Shown here: positions 26,001 through 34,100 of the stretch, one piece after another | Position numbering within the stretch: position 1 is the first letter of the stretch | How the letters are laid out: every line of letters starts with the position of its first letter | Notes under the pieces: generated by a model | The model's input: only the letters and a program-made list of their open reading frames with translations | Databases searched by the model: none | What the model was told of the DNA's origin: nothing | Program-made: the position numbers and the translations under genes | Origin: Patiria miniata | Lineage: Eukaryota; Echinodermata; Asteroidea; Valvatida; Asterinidae | NCBI RefSeq assembly: GCF_015706575.1 | Contig: NW_024037076.1 | Location: forward strand, 1,612,001 to 1,676,000 | Reading direction: 5' to 3' | Length of the DNA stretch: 64,000 nt

Positions 26001-26320
26001 GCTATAGGAATGCTACACCTGTCAAAATGCATGTTATTGCACTACATATTTCAGGGTGCCCAAAAAAGGACAAGGATGTTGATTTAAAACTTGACACTAC
26101 AATATAGCTACTGCTGGGCATTATTTAGGGTTGGGTAAATTTTTTTCGAAAAGGATGTGAGATAAGCTTACTTTTTAATCTTCTCCTTGATGCAGCTTTC
26201 GCAGTATCGGTGACCGCAAGGACTCTGCACTGCGTCCCGAAACACCATCAAACAAATGCAACACAGAAATCTTTCTGCAATCGATGGCTCCCGGAAAAGT
26301 TCCTTCGAATGGCCAGGCAT
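10488..26320 (-). CDS. TRAF2/3-like TNF receptor-associated factor, 8 coding exons
   Basis: Join on the minus strand: 26320-26172, 23016-22956, 20349-20248, 20057-19893, 17934-17866, 16214-16128, 12202-11624, 11030-10488 (stop included); 584 residues. Every intron is GT/AG and phases agree (intron 1 phase 2, the others phase 0). An in-frame TAG lies 21 nt before the ATG, and A is at -3, which fixes the start. Domains: RING about 20-59 with all eight ligands (C20, C23, C35, H37, C40, C43, C56, C59), TRAF zinc fingers about 88-211, linker, coiled coil about 308-430, MATH/TRAF-C about 430-580. TRAFs are cytoplasmic trimeric adaptors that link TNF-receptor and related receptors to NF-kB and JNK signalling; RING forms can act as ubiquitin ligases. 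The TRAF-C domain keeps the receptor-contact pattern ARVYLNGDG and IASGCPLF; the 'serine finger' reads TSNSF, with Asn in the middle. Sequence resembles both TRAF2 and TRAF3, so orthology is open. Usual family length is about 410-570. Confidence 0.93.
11090..11288 (-). mobile_element. T2/Kolobok-like MITE, half copy in TRAF intron 7
   Basis: Contains 'accaggtgccataattttacaggatgc', then 'ttggtagttttg', and ends 'gttgtatattccctttaa' at about 11287, matching one half of the family in inverse orientation. The other half is absent. Confidence 0.75.
11624..12202 (-). CDS. TRAF exon 7: linker and coiled coil
   Basis: 193 codons. The first ~20 (VVASGLEDHMNKNAM) continue the zinc-finger/helix junction seen in other TRAFs. 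A hydrophilic linker follows, then a heptad-like region rich in Leu, Glu and Lys (VAALQHEITNLRKE onward). TETYQQVLAVLSNELEAL resembles the TRAF1/TRAF2 coil. Acceptor gttcag|GTCGTC; donor TCCCAG|gtaagg. Confidence 0.93.
12797..13135 (+). mobile_element. Element E3, second copy, in the TRAF intron between exons 6 and 7
   Basis: Starts GTTGACATTTTACATG and runs collinear with 9725-10111 ('ttcatcacatcaataatgaa', 'ggcctccacg', 'aaaatggtacagca'). It ends ATGTCAAC near 13133-13140, complementary to the start. Confidence 0.65.
13762..14326 (+). mobile_element. T2/Kolobok-like MITE in the TRAF intron between exons 6 and 7
   Basis: Starts TTAAAG at 13762 and ends near 'gtatttccctctaa'. Internal phrases and order follow the family; the palindromic core has largely decayed in this copy. 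Confidence 0.75.
14529..14643. repeat. Small inverted-repeat element
   Basis: Ends 'ggaaacccccctcacgtgg' and the near complement of 'catgtgccaggggtttcc'; 'ggcgggaa' recurs inside on both strands. About 115 bp, MITE-like. Confidence 0.4.
16128..16214 (-). CDS. TRAF exon 6: last zinc finger
   Basis: 29 codons beginning MEKHLNPDTGDC and ending CVFHPLGCNAK, equivalent to the 'H-x-x-x-C ... C-x-F-x-x-x-GC' end of the TRAF zinc-finger block. Acceptor tcccacag|ATGGAG; donor GCAAAG|gtatgt. Confidence 0.92.
16330..16641 (+). mobile_element. Repeat family R2, short copy in TRAF intron 5
   Basis: Begins 'ttaatccttcatcctcc' and ends 'ggattttggaggagtgagg' followed by 'agggttagg', so the ends are complementary. 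The middle repeats 'gcctcaaaatgcattcatc'. It lacks the E3 and T2-like insertions found in the two larger copies. Confidence 0.6.
17866..17934 (-). CDS. TRAF exon 5: short zinc-finger exon
   Basis: A 69-nt exon, 23 codons, including KHTTECPDSPVTCNCGKRVA. It supplies the H-x4-CP-x4-TC-x-CG piece expected between exons 4 and 6. Acceptor cctgtacag|AAACAT; donor TCTCAG|gtaatc. It is hidden on the strand opposite a longer but meaningless open frame. Confidence 0.88.
19893..20057 (-). CDS. TRAF exon 4: central zinc fingers
   Basis: 55 codons with two complete CH-type repeats: EHEASCPFERIKCLKSGC and HLERECPMRVIECRFC. Acceptor tttccag|GAGCAC; donor GCGAAG|gtaaaa. Confidence 0.93.
20248..20349 (-). 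CDS. TRAF exon 3: first TRAF-type zinc finger
   Basis: 34 codons: LYPDYAARKDL then VKCINEGCNWTGKLQEY. The order (PD-x-AARK, Cys-x4-GC-x-W-x-G, L-x-EY) matches the start of the TRAF zinc-finger block after the RING. Acceptor ttttcag|TTATAC; donor CAG|gtaaga. Confidence 0.92.
20492..20658 (+). mobile_element. Short hAT-like MITE in TRAF intron 2
   Basis: Left end 'caggggtgtcaatgggg', right end 'ttctggcgacgccaatg', which on the other strand begins CATTGGCGTCGCCAGAA. Such CAGGGG/CATTGG ends next to G/C runs occur on several elements in this window (43122, 50113, 56263). Confidence 0.45.
20895..21095 (+). repeat. (GAGTAC)n-based degenerate minisatellite in TRAF intron 2
   Basis: 'gagtacgagtacg' blocks are separated by 'aatactttgccac' and similar spacers, at least ten GAGTAC-like words in 200 bp. 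GTACTC/GAGTAC words read on both strands, so local pairing is possible. Confidence 0.7.
21420..21940 (+). mobile_element. T2/Kolobok-like MITE, best copy
   Basis: 521 bp including TTAA at each end. Terminal inverted repeats: TTAAAGGGAAAATACAACAT at the left, and on the other strand TTAAAGGGAATATACATCAT at the right. TTAA target duplication with AGGG-type termini is what Xenopus T2 and other Kolobok elements show. A perfect 34-bp palindrome (21581-21614) lies inside. No transposase frame. Confidence 0.88.
22190..22710 (-). mobile_element. T2/Kolobok-like MITE, inverted copy in the same TRAF intron
   Basis: 521 bp, TTAAAGGGAATATACAACAT to the complementary end with TTAA at 22707-22710. Collinear with 21420-21940 but reversed, 249 bp away. 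Confidence 0.87.
22956..23016 (-). CDS. TRAF exon 2: end of RING
   Basis: A 61-nt exon supplying the last two RING cysteines in RRCPSCPDD. Acceptor ttctttcag|CGAATC; donor GATGAG|gttggt. A competing donor (gtatgg) three bases further along the transcript would break the frame into exon 3, so the first is chosen. Confidence 0.88.
23402..23869. mobile_element. MITE with 'ttccccaatac' ends in TRAF intron 1
   Basis: Left end 'gttccccaatactgatg', right end 'gaacgtaggtattgggga'; these are complementary over the first ~12 bases. Inside, 'tggtctctggtcagacca' and 'gaccagagaccgac' are also inverted. The end sequence reappears near 385-440. Confidence 0.6.
23984..24316. mobile_element. piggyBac-like MITE A in TRAF intron 1
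   Basis: TTAACCCTTACTCTCTGAGGG-type start and, on the other strand, TTAACCCTTACCCTACTAG at the right; TTAA at both ends. TTAA plus CCC(T) termini are the piggyBac signature. It abuts the R2 copy, which uses the same right TTAA. Confidence 0.7.
24313..25250 (+). mobile_element. Repeat family R2 copy split by a T2-like element
   Basis: Left part 24313-24552 and right part 25131-25250 are collinear with the R2 copy around 10120-10305 across the words 'acaaggtc' and 'accttgacatagtgc'. The insert between them starts and ends with TTAA. The R2 ends 'ttaatcctgcaatatc' and 'ggctagggttaa' share TTAA. Confidence 0.75.
24553..25130. mobile_element. T2/Kolobok-like element, second family, nested in R2
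   Basis: 578 bp with TTAA duplicated. Left end TTAAAGGAAACATG, right end CATGTTCCCTTTAA. The interior does not resemble the 21.4 kb family, so it is a separate family with the same end type. The surrounding repeat supplies an independent proof of both borders. Confidence 0.82.
25685..25996 (-). mobile_element. T2/Kolobok-like MITE, partial copy in TRAF intron 1
   Basis: Contains 'tttacaggtgtgaaatcaat', 'aaatgtcagcacatcagg' and 'tttgcaaatgttg' and ends 'cttccctttaa'. It equals the right-hand half of the inverse copy at 22190-22710. Confidence 0.7.
26172..26320 (-). CDS. TRAF exon 1: start codon and first part of RING
   Basis: Encodes residues 1-49 plus two bases. It begins MPGHSKELFR and includes CCICLMVFRDAV and SPCGHRYCESC, the first six zinc ligands of a C3HC4 RING. 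The donor reads aaaaa|gtaagc. Confidence 0.92.
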
Positions 26321-26693
26321 ACTGATTGATTGCAAAGACTACGCAGTGTTGTTAGAGAAAAGACTGTAGGTAGTATTATCACTTTGAATTCCTTCACGTG
26401 ATTTCAGCTATATAAGCCAAGAGAATTGAAGAATGTCTCACAGGAATGTACCGGTATGCAATGACATGCTCTGTCTTCTCATGCTTGTGGCGTGATGCAA
26501 TGAACTTGATAAAACACTGCTGTGTCCTATATTTCATATGTCCCACATGTAGATCTCAAGATTTCCATTTTAAGAAAGTCCCTGCAACAGAGTGGAAAAA
26601 GAAAAAAGAAAAAGTGAACATTTCACAACCTGAATCCAACTGCCAACTTCATACATGTACCTGTATCTGTAGGCTGGTTACGTTGCAGAAACA

Positions 26694-27040
26694 TTAACCC
26701 TAACCACCCCAACTCCATCAAAATCCATTCCCCCATTTTGGTGGATTTTGGGGACTTGGTCCAGAAGGCCTGGCGTGACTAAATATTGATGGAGTATGAT
26801 GGACTCGGGTCTAATGGCCTGAAGCAGTGCTAGGGGTATCCGATAGATTTTGCCTACAGTAGCGTCCTGTACTGCTATTGCGACAAAAGCCATGTGTAGC
26901 AAGTCCATGAATGTCAACCAGTGCGTCAGTGGTGGATTCCATTATGTCATGTGCAGTTTTGTGTTGGACGCACAGTGATTGATGGATTTTGATGGACTTG
27001 GTCCAGTTCCTAGTAAAAGACGCTAGGGAGTTAGGGTTAA
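26694..27040. mobile_element. piggyBac-like MITE B
   Basis: TTAACCCTAACCACCCC at the left and, on the other strand, TTAACCCTAACTCCC at the right, with TTAA at both ends. Inverted 'ccatcaaaatccat' words lie just inside both ends. 347 bp, no coding content. It lies about 370 bp upstream of the TRAF start. Confidence 0.75.
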
Positions 27041-27540
27041 TGCATTATCGCAATGGAGCCTGTACTCAAGGCACTGGGAGTTATGTCTATTATTAGATGA
27101 ATGAAGTACATGAGACATATGAGACCGATTATGTAGCACCTTATAAGGGTTTACATGGTGCTGCAGCCACTGCAAGGACACCTGGGCGAACCCCTTCTCT
27201 TGGCGACAATTGTTACTGGGTTCTTTAACGTTCATTACACAACACACGGGACCTATGGCTTCACGTCCCATCCGAAGGACGAAGCAAGAATGGTTAAGTG
27301 CCTTGCTTAAGGGCACAAGTGTCCGCCGGCGGGCTCGAACAAACTTGTGCGAGTGCACAATAAGCTCTGGCCGTCTTGCATGAAAGTCTTGCATGAAATT
27401 GATCAAAACGATCCCTGGCAGAGCTGAAAAATGCGACGCCAATGGCACATATGGAACACCACACTTTTGGTCAATTTTCTGGGGACACACAGACAGACCG
27501 ATCTACCACCAAGCGTCATGTACGAAGCTCCTGCCAGAGC
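27041..27540. repeat. Dispersed repeat with 'gtgccttgcttaagggcaca' core
   Basis: The run 'cccatccgaaggacgaagc', 'gtgccttgcttaagggcaca' and 'ggcgggctcgaac' is a widespread repeat signature in marine deuterostome genomes, as I recall it. The 155-codon minus-strand open frame across it is a by-product. Confidence 0.5.
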
Positions 27541-27660
27541 TAAAAAAAGTGACATCACAATGACATCATCAGCTTTTAACTACAAGTAAAAGCATGACAA
27601 GAATGCCAGTGCAGCAAACAAAAAACAACCAAAAAAAACTAAAACCAGTTACCAGCTAGC

Positions 27661-28062
27661 CCTATTCTATGGCCATGTAATGATGGCATTTTGCATGGAA
27701 ATAGTTTGGACTAAAAGTAATTCTCGGCATGGGCATAATGAGGGTTCTTTAACCCCAGCATCCCACTCTTACAACCAAATTAGGACTTTCCAATGGTTCT
27801 TTTTGGCGAAATATGTCTCTTAATTTGCCACTCTTAATTTGCATAAAATTGTCAAATTCTGTGCATTTCTTCCACTTGGGTTGGCAAATGAAATGACAAA
27901 TTTCACCCGAAGGAACCATTGGGAACTTGTCCTAAATTTGGTGGAAAAGTGGGATGTTTGGGTGAATGATCCCCCATGCTGAGCATCATGCTGAAACATT
28001 TCCATGAAAAAAATGTCATTTGACTTTTTGTGTTCACACTTGTTCGTGGCCATAGAATACGG
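27661..28062. mobile_element. MITE with CCTATTCTATGGCC ends
   Basis: Left CCTATTCTATGGCCATG; right GGCCATAGAATACGG, complementary save one base. 402 bp. Inside, 'aatggttctttttggcg' and 'aaggaaccattgggaac' are partly complementary as well. Confidence 0.65.
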
Positions 28063-28357
28063 GATTGATCATGTTACCACTACCAGCTGGCTGTTTTATG
28101 GCCTATCATGGTTTCTGTTTAGAAAGAGTGTAGTCTCATAAATGTGGCTCAAATACTAGAGTACTTCCTCCGTATTTCGATTTGAAGTTGAACCACACAG
28201 CAAATATGTGAGGAAATTGAAATCAGGGCTGGTTTTTTTTTTCAGGTAAGCCTGATGAGCATGTCAGCGGGAGTTACTTAGGCTAATAATGGCGATCATG
28301 TATCTACTGGCCCTTTCTTAGTATAAGGGAACAAGGGAACACTTTTAAATTATTTGA

Positions 28358-28575
28358 CCCATCAAACTAGTTGATGACATTAAGAACACAGGCAAGGCAT
28401 GTCATAGAAAAAGGGCAGTGTTTTGAATTTTGAGGGAAAGTTGCTAGTTGGGGGTAAAATGACAATGACGACAAAACGCAACACGAAAATAAAGATGGTG
28501 ATCACGGCCCGATGTACCATGTGAACGTGAACACACAAGTCGCGCTACACGGTACCAACTGGCCCGTAAACCGCG
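28358..28575 (+). repeat. Dispersed repeat R4, copy 1
   Basis: Shares with 63757-64000, in the same direction, 'caaactagttg.tgacattaagaac', 'gacgacaaaacgcaacacg', 'aaaataaagatgg' and 'ggaaaatcgta'. Function unknown; probably one end of a DNA transposon. Confidence 0.7.
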
Positions 28576-28894
28576 TAGGAAAATCGTAATTTCTACCCCA
28601 AAAACCATTTAAAAATTACCAAAAAAGTGTCATTACACTGAGAGAACTAAGTCTGCTTTAATTAGGTTGACATTATGACAATGTCATTTTTTTAGGAATA
28701 AAAAAAACTTCTTGATTCTAATTTGATAAAAACAAAACAGAGGCCCTAAACTACACGATTGCCCTAATCATAAGTAAATAGGGCCTACTAACAGTACCAC
28801 TGCCACCTTAAAGTTGAACCGGAAAGAATGTTGCATATCCTGACGATACTTTCAGACTTTCAAAACAGATTTTTTTTTTTTTTTTACGTAGAGT

Positions 28895-29222
28895 TGTACC
28901 TCAGAGAGTATACTTTCATGTGAGAACTGTAAGGAATATGTTGACAAAGTCATTAAGAGAGATTTGAAGGCGAATGTGTGGCCAACTTTGTGAATTTTTA
29001 TATGTCACCGTCAGTTTCAGTTTGTACTGCATGTCGAAGCCCTAAACCGATCGCAACGCGTGACATGTACAAATTTACTAAGTCATGTACGTAGGCCTAA
29101 GTTCAAGTCACCTACAAACATGACAAATCTCTCTATATCAAGTCTTTCAAGACTTTGTCAACATATTCCTTACAGTACAAGTTACAATTCTCACAATCAC
29201 ATGCTGAGGTACAAATGTACTA
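28895..29222. repeat. Imperfect inverted repeat
   Basis: 'gtacctcag', 'actgtaaggaatatgttgac' and 'agagagattt' at 28895-28970 recur in reverse complement at about 29125-29222. Confidence 0.6.
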
Positions 29223-29282
29223 GGTAAGCAAACAAATTGGGGGCCTTTTTTTCTGTTTCGAAAGTAGCGTCAGGTTTAGCTT

Positions 29283-29353
29283 GAGTAACTCCAGCTGACA
29301 TGCTCATATTCATTCACATGTAATGAATATGAGCATGTCAGCTGGAGTTACTC
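29283..29353. repeat. Perfect 32-bp-arm palindrome
   Basis: Arms 29283-29314 and 29322-29353 are exact complements (start GAGTAACTCCAGCTGACATG) around a 7-bp centre CACATGT. A related phrase, 'gatgagcatgtcagcgggagttact', stands near 28254. Confidence 0.85.
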
Positions 29354-29829
29354 TAGCCCCATAAATGTGGCCTATTTACTGGACTGCCTCCGTAAACATA
29401 GGCCACACATCCACATGTACAAAAATCGTGTCGACTTTGCCAAATTTTGATTTTTACATTTAGGCTTAGTTTGTAGGATTTTTTTGCTTTAGAAGCATAC
29501 TCACCCTCTTTATAGGCTAATTAGAAAGTGCTGCCTTTTTCAGATGTCTAATTTTTGTGAAATTTCATGTTGAAATTTTGATACGCAAACGTGTAAAAAT
29601 GAATCTGGAATTTTCACGAAAAATATACATCTGAAAAAGGCAGCACTTTCTGATTAGCCTATAAAGAGGGTGAGTATGCTTCTAAAGCAAAAAAACCCTA
29701 CAAACTAAACCTAAATGTGGAAATCAAAATTTGGCAAAGTCGACACGATTTTTGTACATGTGGATGTGTGGCCTATGTTTACGGAGGCAGTCCAGTAAAT
29801 AGGCCACATTTATGGGGCTAGAGTTACTC
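29345..29829. mobile_element. Foldback element with two 203-bp arms
   Basis: Left arm 29345-29547 and right arm 29627-29829 have the same length and are nearly perfect complements: 'gccccataaatgtggcc', 'ggactgcctccgtaaac', 'ccctctttataggct' and 'gtgctgcctttttcagat' all recur inverted. The spacer is 79 bp. 'gcttgagtaact' occurs on both outer sides. Confidence 0.85.
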
Positions 29830-29882
29830 AAGCTACGTCAGGTTGTAACATTTTTTCCGTCTCTACAAATGTTCAATTGTGT

Positions 29883-30384
29883 CGCATCGCGTGACCATGC
29901 GCATGCGGTTATGAGGGTCAGTTTAATGAAGAAAAACGGACTAGGCCTATGACCTCTGGCACTGTGTGCCATGTGTGGCTCATCACTCAGCTCATTAGAA
30001 AGAACCTCACCTTGCTAATACAGTCAGCAAACTACTTTCCATCTTAGAGTTAGACATAGGAAGAACATAATGAGCATGACGACATGGATGAGGACCATAA
30101 ATATCGGACATCAACGCGCAATTGGCTTTTTTTGGCAGTGACCTCATGCCCTGTGAAACACGATGACGTCATTAAATCGGGCTATGAACCTTCAGTAGTG
30201 AAGGTAATAGTCTGGCTTCCAGACCAATAGATTCTGACTAATTTAATGGGGGGGGGGGGAGGGGGGTTGCAACCCTGTAACAACCCTGTATTTAAATTTC
30301 CAGTACACTAGTGCTATCAGCCTAACTGCTCGTACTTCAAAATTCTTTTAAAAATACACAGAACTCCCACAGGTATTTAAACTG
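29883..30384. other. No gene recognised
   Basis: Contains a poly-G tract near 30248-30268. No open frame or exon of note. Confidence 0.35.
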
Positions 30385-30615
30385 CACAGAAAAATGATGA
30401 TGAACATGTCATCTTTCATTTTCTTCTCATTTTTGGGTGGGTTGATCATTGACTTTTCGAGAAATTCTCACCCAAAGAAGACGACCCCTATTTTCCCCAA
30501 AGCGGAACGGTAGCCTCAATGGCAAAATATCGCCACTTTCGAGCCTAATTGCATCCAAAATGCTCAGAATTTGGAGCTCCAAGTCTGGCCCAGAAGTCCA
30601 CTGCTTCAATTCCCC
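30385..30615 (-). repeat. Dispersed repeat family R1, diverged copy
   Basis: Same order of phrases as 1783-2180 ('catctttcattttcttctc', 'attgacttttcgagaaattct', 'tgcatccaaa') but with many differences. This is an older copy. Confidence 0.55.
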
Positions 30616-31129
30616 AATTGTATGGCTCTCAGAACTCTAGGCTTATTGTTCGATCATGATGAGCTCAGTAGATATCAGCGGATCATGGGGTTTAATTAGG
30701 CCTATTACCGGTTTGCACCCTGGTGATTCTTGTGACAAATTTTTCTGACAACAATATTTGTCGTCCGGTAATAAAAAGGTTTTATTACCTGTCATGCTTA
30801 TCCAAAATTTAAATATTGAGTTGATAATTAATATTAAGTGCTTGCATTTAAAAAAAAAAAGAAAACTTGAATAAAACCGACTTTCATGTAGGCCTACTCT
30901 ACATTTTGAATCTTATGAAAACTCGGCGTAGCTCCTAGTCAAAGTTCGGCTTAAGTTGCCTGCTATTTGGGAGTCTCTAATATGAAGATTCCGGCTCAAC
31001 ATTAGACAATGTTTCTGTACAAGGGGGTGGGGGGGGGGGGGTAATACGGGGGCTCCCCTCCACCAACAACGCAATAATTTCAGCCATTGCGTAACATCTT
31101 TATCTTTTGTTATAAACAATTGGTTAAAT

Positions 31130-34100
31130 TAAATTGTCAGAACTTATCTCAGATCTCACTGGACACAATTCAAAATTCGGGGCCCGTGGCCTTGACCATG
31201 TTGACAGAGCGCCAGTCCGGCAGCACTGTCTCTCCGCTATATATTGCTCTATATTCGTTTAGCCAGCAGCTACGGGCCTACTTCGATTAACTAAGGGGAA
31301 ATTGACGTCCAGTGCCTCTTCCTGATCATTTCGGGCTCGATTTCTAGACCTGGTTTGCAGTGATTTTGACTGGAAAATCTGCTTGGTGCGTGATGCTTAT
31401 GGCTTCTATATGGTGGACTGCTTCACGCAGTGTGCCTATGCACAATCAGTGGCTTGGCTTGACTGCCCTGCTATTGTCCATCTCCATTCAGTTGACTGTC
31501 GTCCACTATATCAACACAATGAACTTTTCACGGAGTGAACTCATCCAGTTGAACAGTTCTACTGTTCGGCACCCAAGACTGCCCACTGAAGTGTACAACA
31601 ACATACGCAAACTTGGCATCAATCGCAAGCCTCCTACTCGTCGAGGGAAACGGGCAGGGAGGATAGCCTCTACCACCTTGGTAACTGGTAAATCCATTAG
31701 TGACCCAACCAATGATGTTCCTGTGATTTCTTCCCAATCCCCTCCAACTCGTAACTGTCACAACACATGTCCCAGAGGTATACACCTTAGTCTCTGGAAT
31801 TCCCAGTCCATAAGAAATAAAACTGACATACTATGTGAAATGATAATTGAACATGATACTGATATCATGGTTTTAACTGAGACTTGGTTGAGACATGATG
31901 ATCAGGTAGAGATGGGGAGCATGTGCCTACCTGGTTACTCGGTATTGAGTGTACCTCGTCAGACTGGTACCAGGGGTGGGGGCATAGGACTTGTCTCAAA
32001 GAGTCAAATGAATCTACAGCTGAGAAATAGTGTACTGCCCGAAACAAGCACATTTGAACATGCACTTGTCACCTACCGTCACAACAACATTAACTTGGCC
32101 ATAATCTACAGAACCCCATCCTCCTCTGTCACTGAGTTTCTTGTGGAGTTCGATGAGTTCCTCTGCGCTTTGGAACATCTTCCTGGAAGGACACTTGTTC
32201 TTGGAGATTTCAACCTTCATTATGATTGTCCATCCAAGCCTGAGGTCAGATCGTTTACTACCATCATCTCCTCCTGGAACTATCGTCAAATAATTGAAGG
32301 TCCAACCCACACAGCTGGTCACACTCTCGACTTGGTTCTTGTCAAGAATGATGATACCTTGCTCAAGTCACACACTCTGGATCAACGTCAACTTTCTGAC
32401 CACCTTGTCATTAACTGTGTCCTCGATCTCTATGAACCCTGTGGCTTGCAAACAACATATTCATCACGGAACTTCAGATCCATTGACTCTGATGCCTTTC
32501 ATCAAGATCTTGCAGGCAAAATGAAGAGTATTCTATTGGGTGGCTGTGATGACATTGATGACCTTGTCAAATGCTACAACTGCGCCTGCCGGGAAGTGCT
32601 CGATGATCACGCTGCTGCTACCATCCGTTCCCGTGCCGTCCGTCGCAAGCCCAGATGGTTTAACAAATCTGTGGAAGCCGCTCGTCGTGCACGGCGCCGT
32701 TCTGAACGGAAATGGAGGACGACCCATGCAGAGACGGATCATCGAGCCTATGTCCAGTCGCAACGTCATGTGTCCGATGCCATCACTCAAGCCAAGACAG
32801 AATACTTCAATGGACGGTTTTCCAATTGTAACTCTAAAGATATGTTTAAAACCATTCATGAATTACTGAATACAAATCATTGTCATTTACCCGATTCTAC
32901 CTCCTCAGATAGACTGGCTAATGAGTTTGGTGATTTCTTCGTATGTAAGGCTGACAAGATACGTTCTGAAGTAGATAACGTTGCTAGTGCTGGTACACCC
33001 ATTGAAAATGGGGATAATAACCGATTGTGTTGCACTATGTCTTGCTTTGAACCTGTTTCTGTAGACGAACTAACTAGCCTTGTCATGAAATGTCCATCCA
33101 AATCCTGTGACCTTGATCCCATGCCCACATGGTTAGTTAAAAACCACTTACCGGCTCTTATCCAGATCCTATGTCGCATTGTGAACGGCTCTTTGTCTGC
33201 AGGTGTGTTTCCAGCAGAACTCCGTAGAGCTTTGATAACCCCTGTCCTGAAAAGACCTTCGCTTAACACTCAGCAACTGCAAAGTTACCGACCCGTGTCA
33301 AACTTACCCTTTTTAGGTAAACTTATTGAAAAGGTTGTTTCCTCACAGGTCGCATCTTTTGTCCATTCCAATAACTTGTCCGAGCCTTTGCAGTCTGCTT
33401 ACCGGCCGACACATAGCACTGAAACTGCTCTCCTCACAGTTCAAGATGTTGTCCTTCGAGCTATTGACTCCAAGCGAGGCGTCTTCCTCATCATGATTGA
33501 CTTGTCGGCAGCATTTGATACAGTTGATCACAGTATCCTCTTACAACGTCTCCGTCACGACTTTGGTCTGGAGGGTACTGTCTTGAGCTGGTTTCTTTCG
33601 TACTTGAGGGGTAGAACGAGTCAAGTCCTTGTGAGGGAGGTGCTCTCTGCTGAAGCCAATCTCAAATATGGTGTTCCTCAGGGATCTGTCATTGGTCCAC
33701 AGCTCTTCACTTACTACACTCACTCTATTGGTCAAATAGCCCGTCAACATTCCATACAATACCACATTTATGCAGACGATGTCCAACTGTTCTTGACCTT
33801 TGACCCCATCCAGCCAGGAGATGCTGTCTGTGCTCTGCTTCGATTGTCTCAGTGTGTCCAAGAGCTTCAATCTTGGATGATCTCCAATAAACTCCGGATG
33901 AATCCAGATAAGACGGAGTTCTTCATTGCGTCTTCTCCTGCTCACTTCAAACATCTCAAACATTTCACTTTCAACCTTGATGGCATTGAAATTCACCCTT
34001 CTCTCTCGGTCAGAAATTTAGGTGTTGTGTTTGACCACGACATGAAAATGTCTGACCACATAACACAACTCTGTCGCTCTCTCAACTGGCACATACGCAA

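Noticed and set aside
27023-27490. 155-codon minus-strand ORF
   Set aside because: It lies across a dispersed repeat and matches no protein family known to me.
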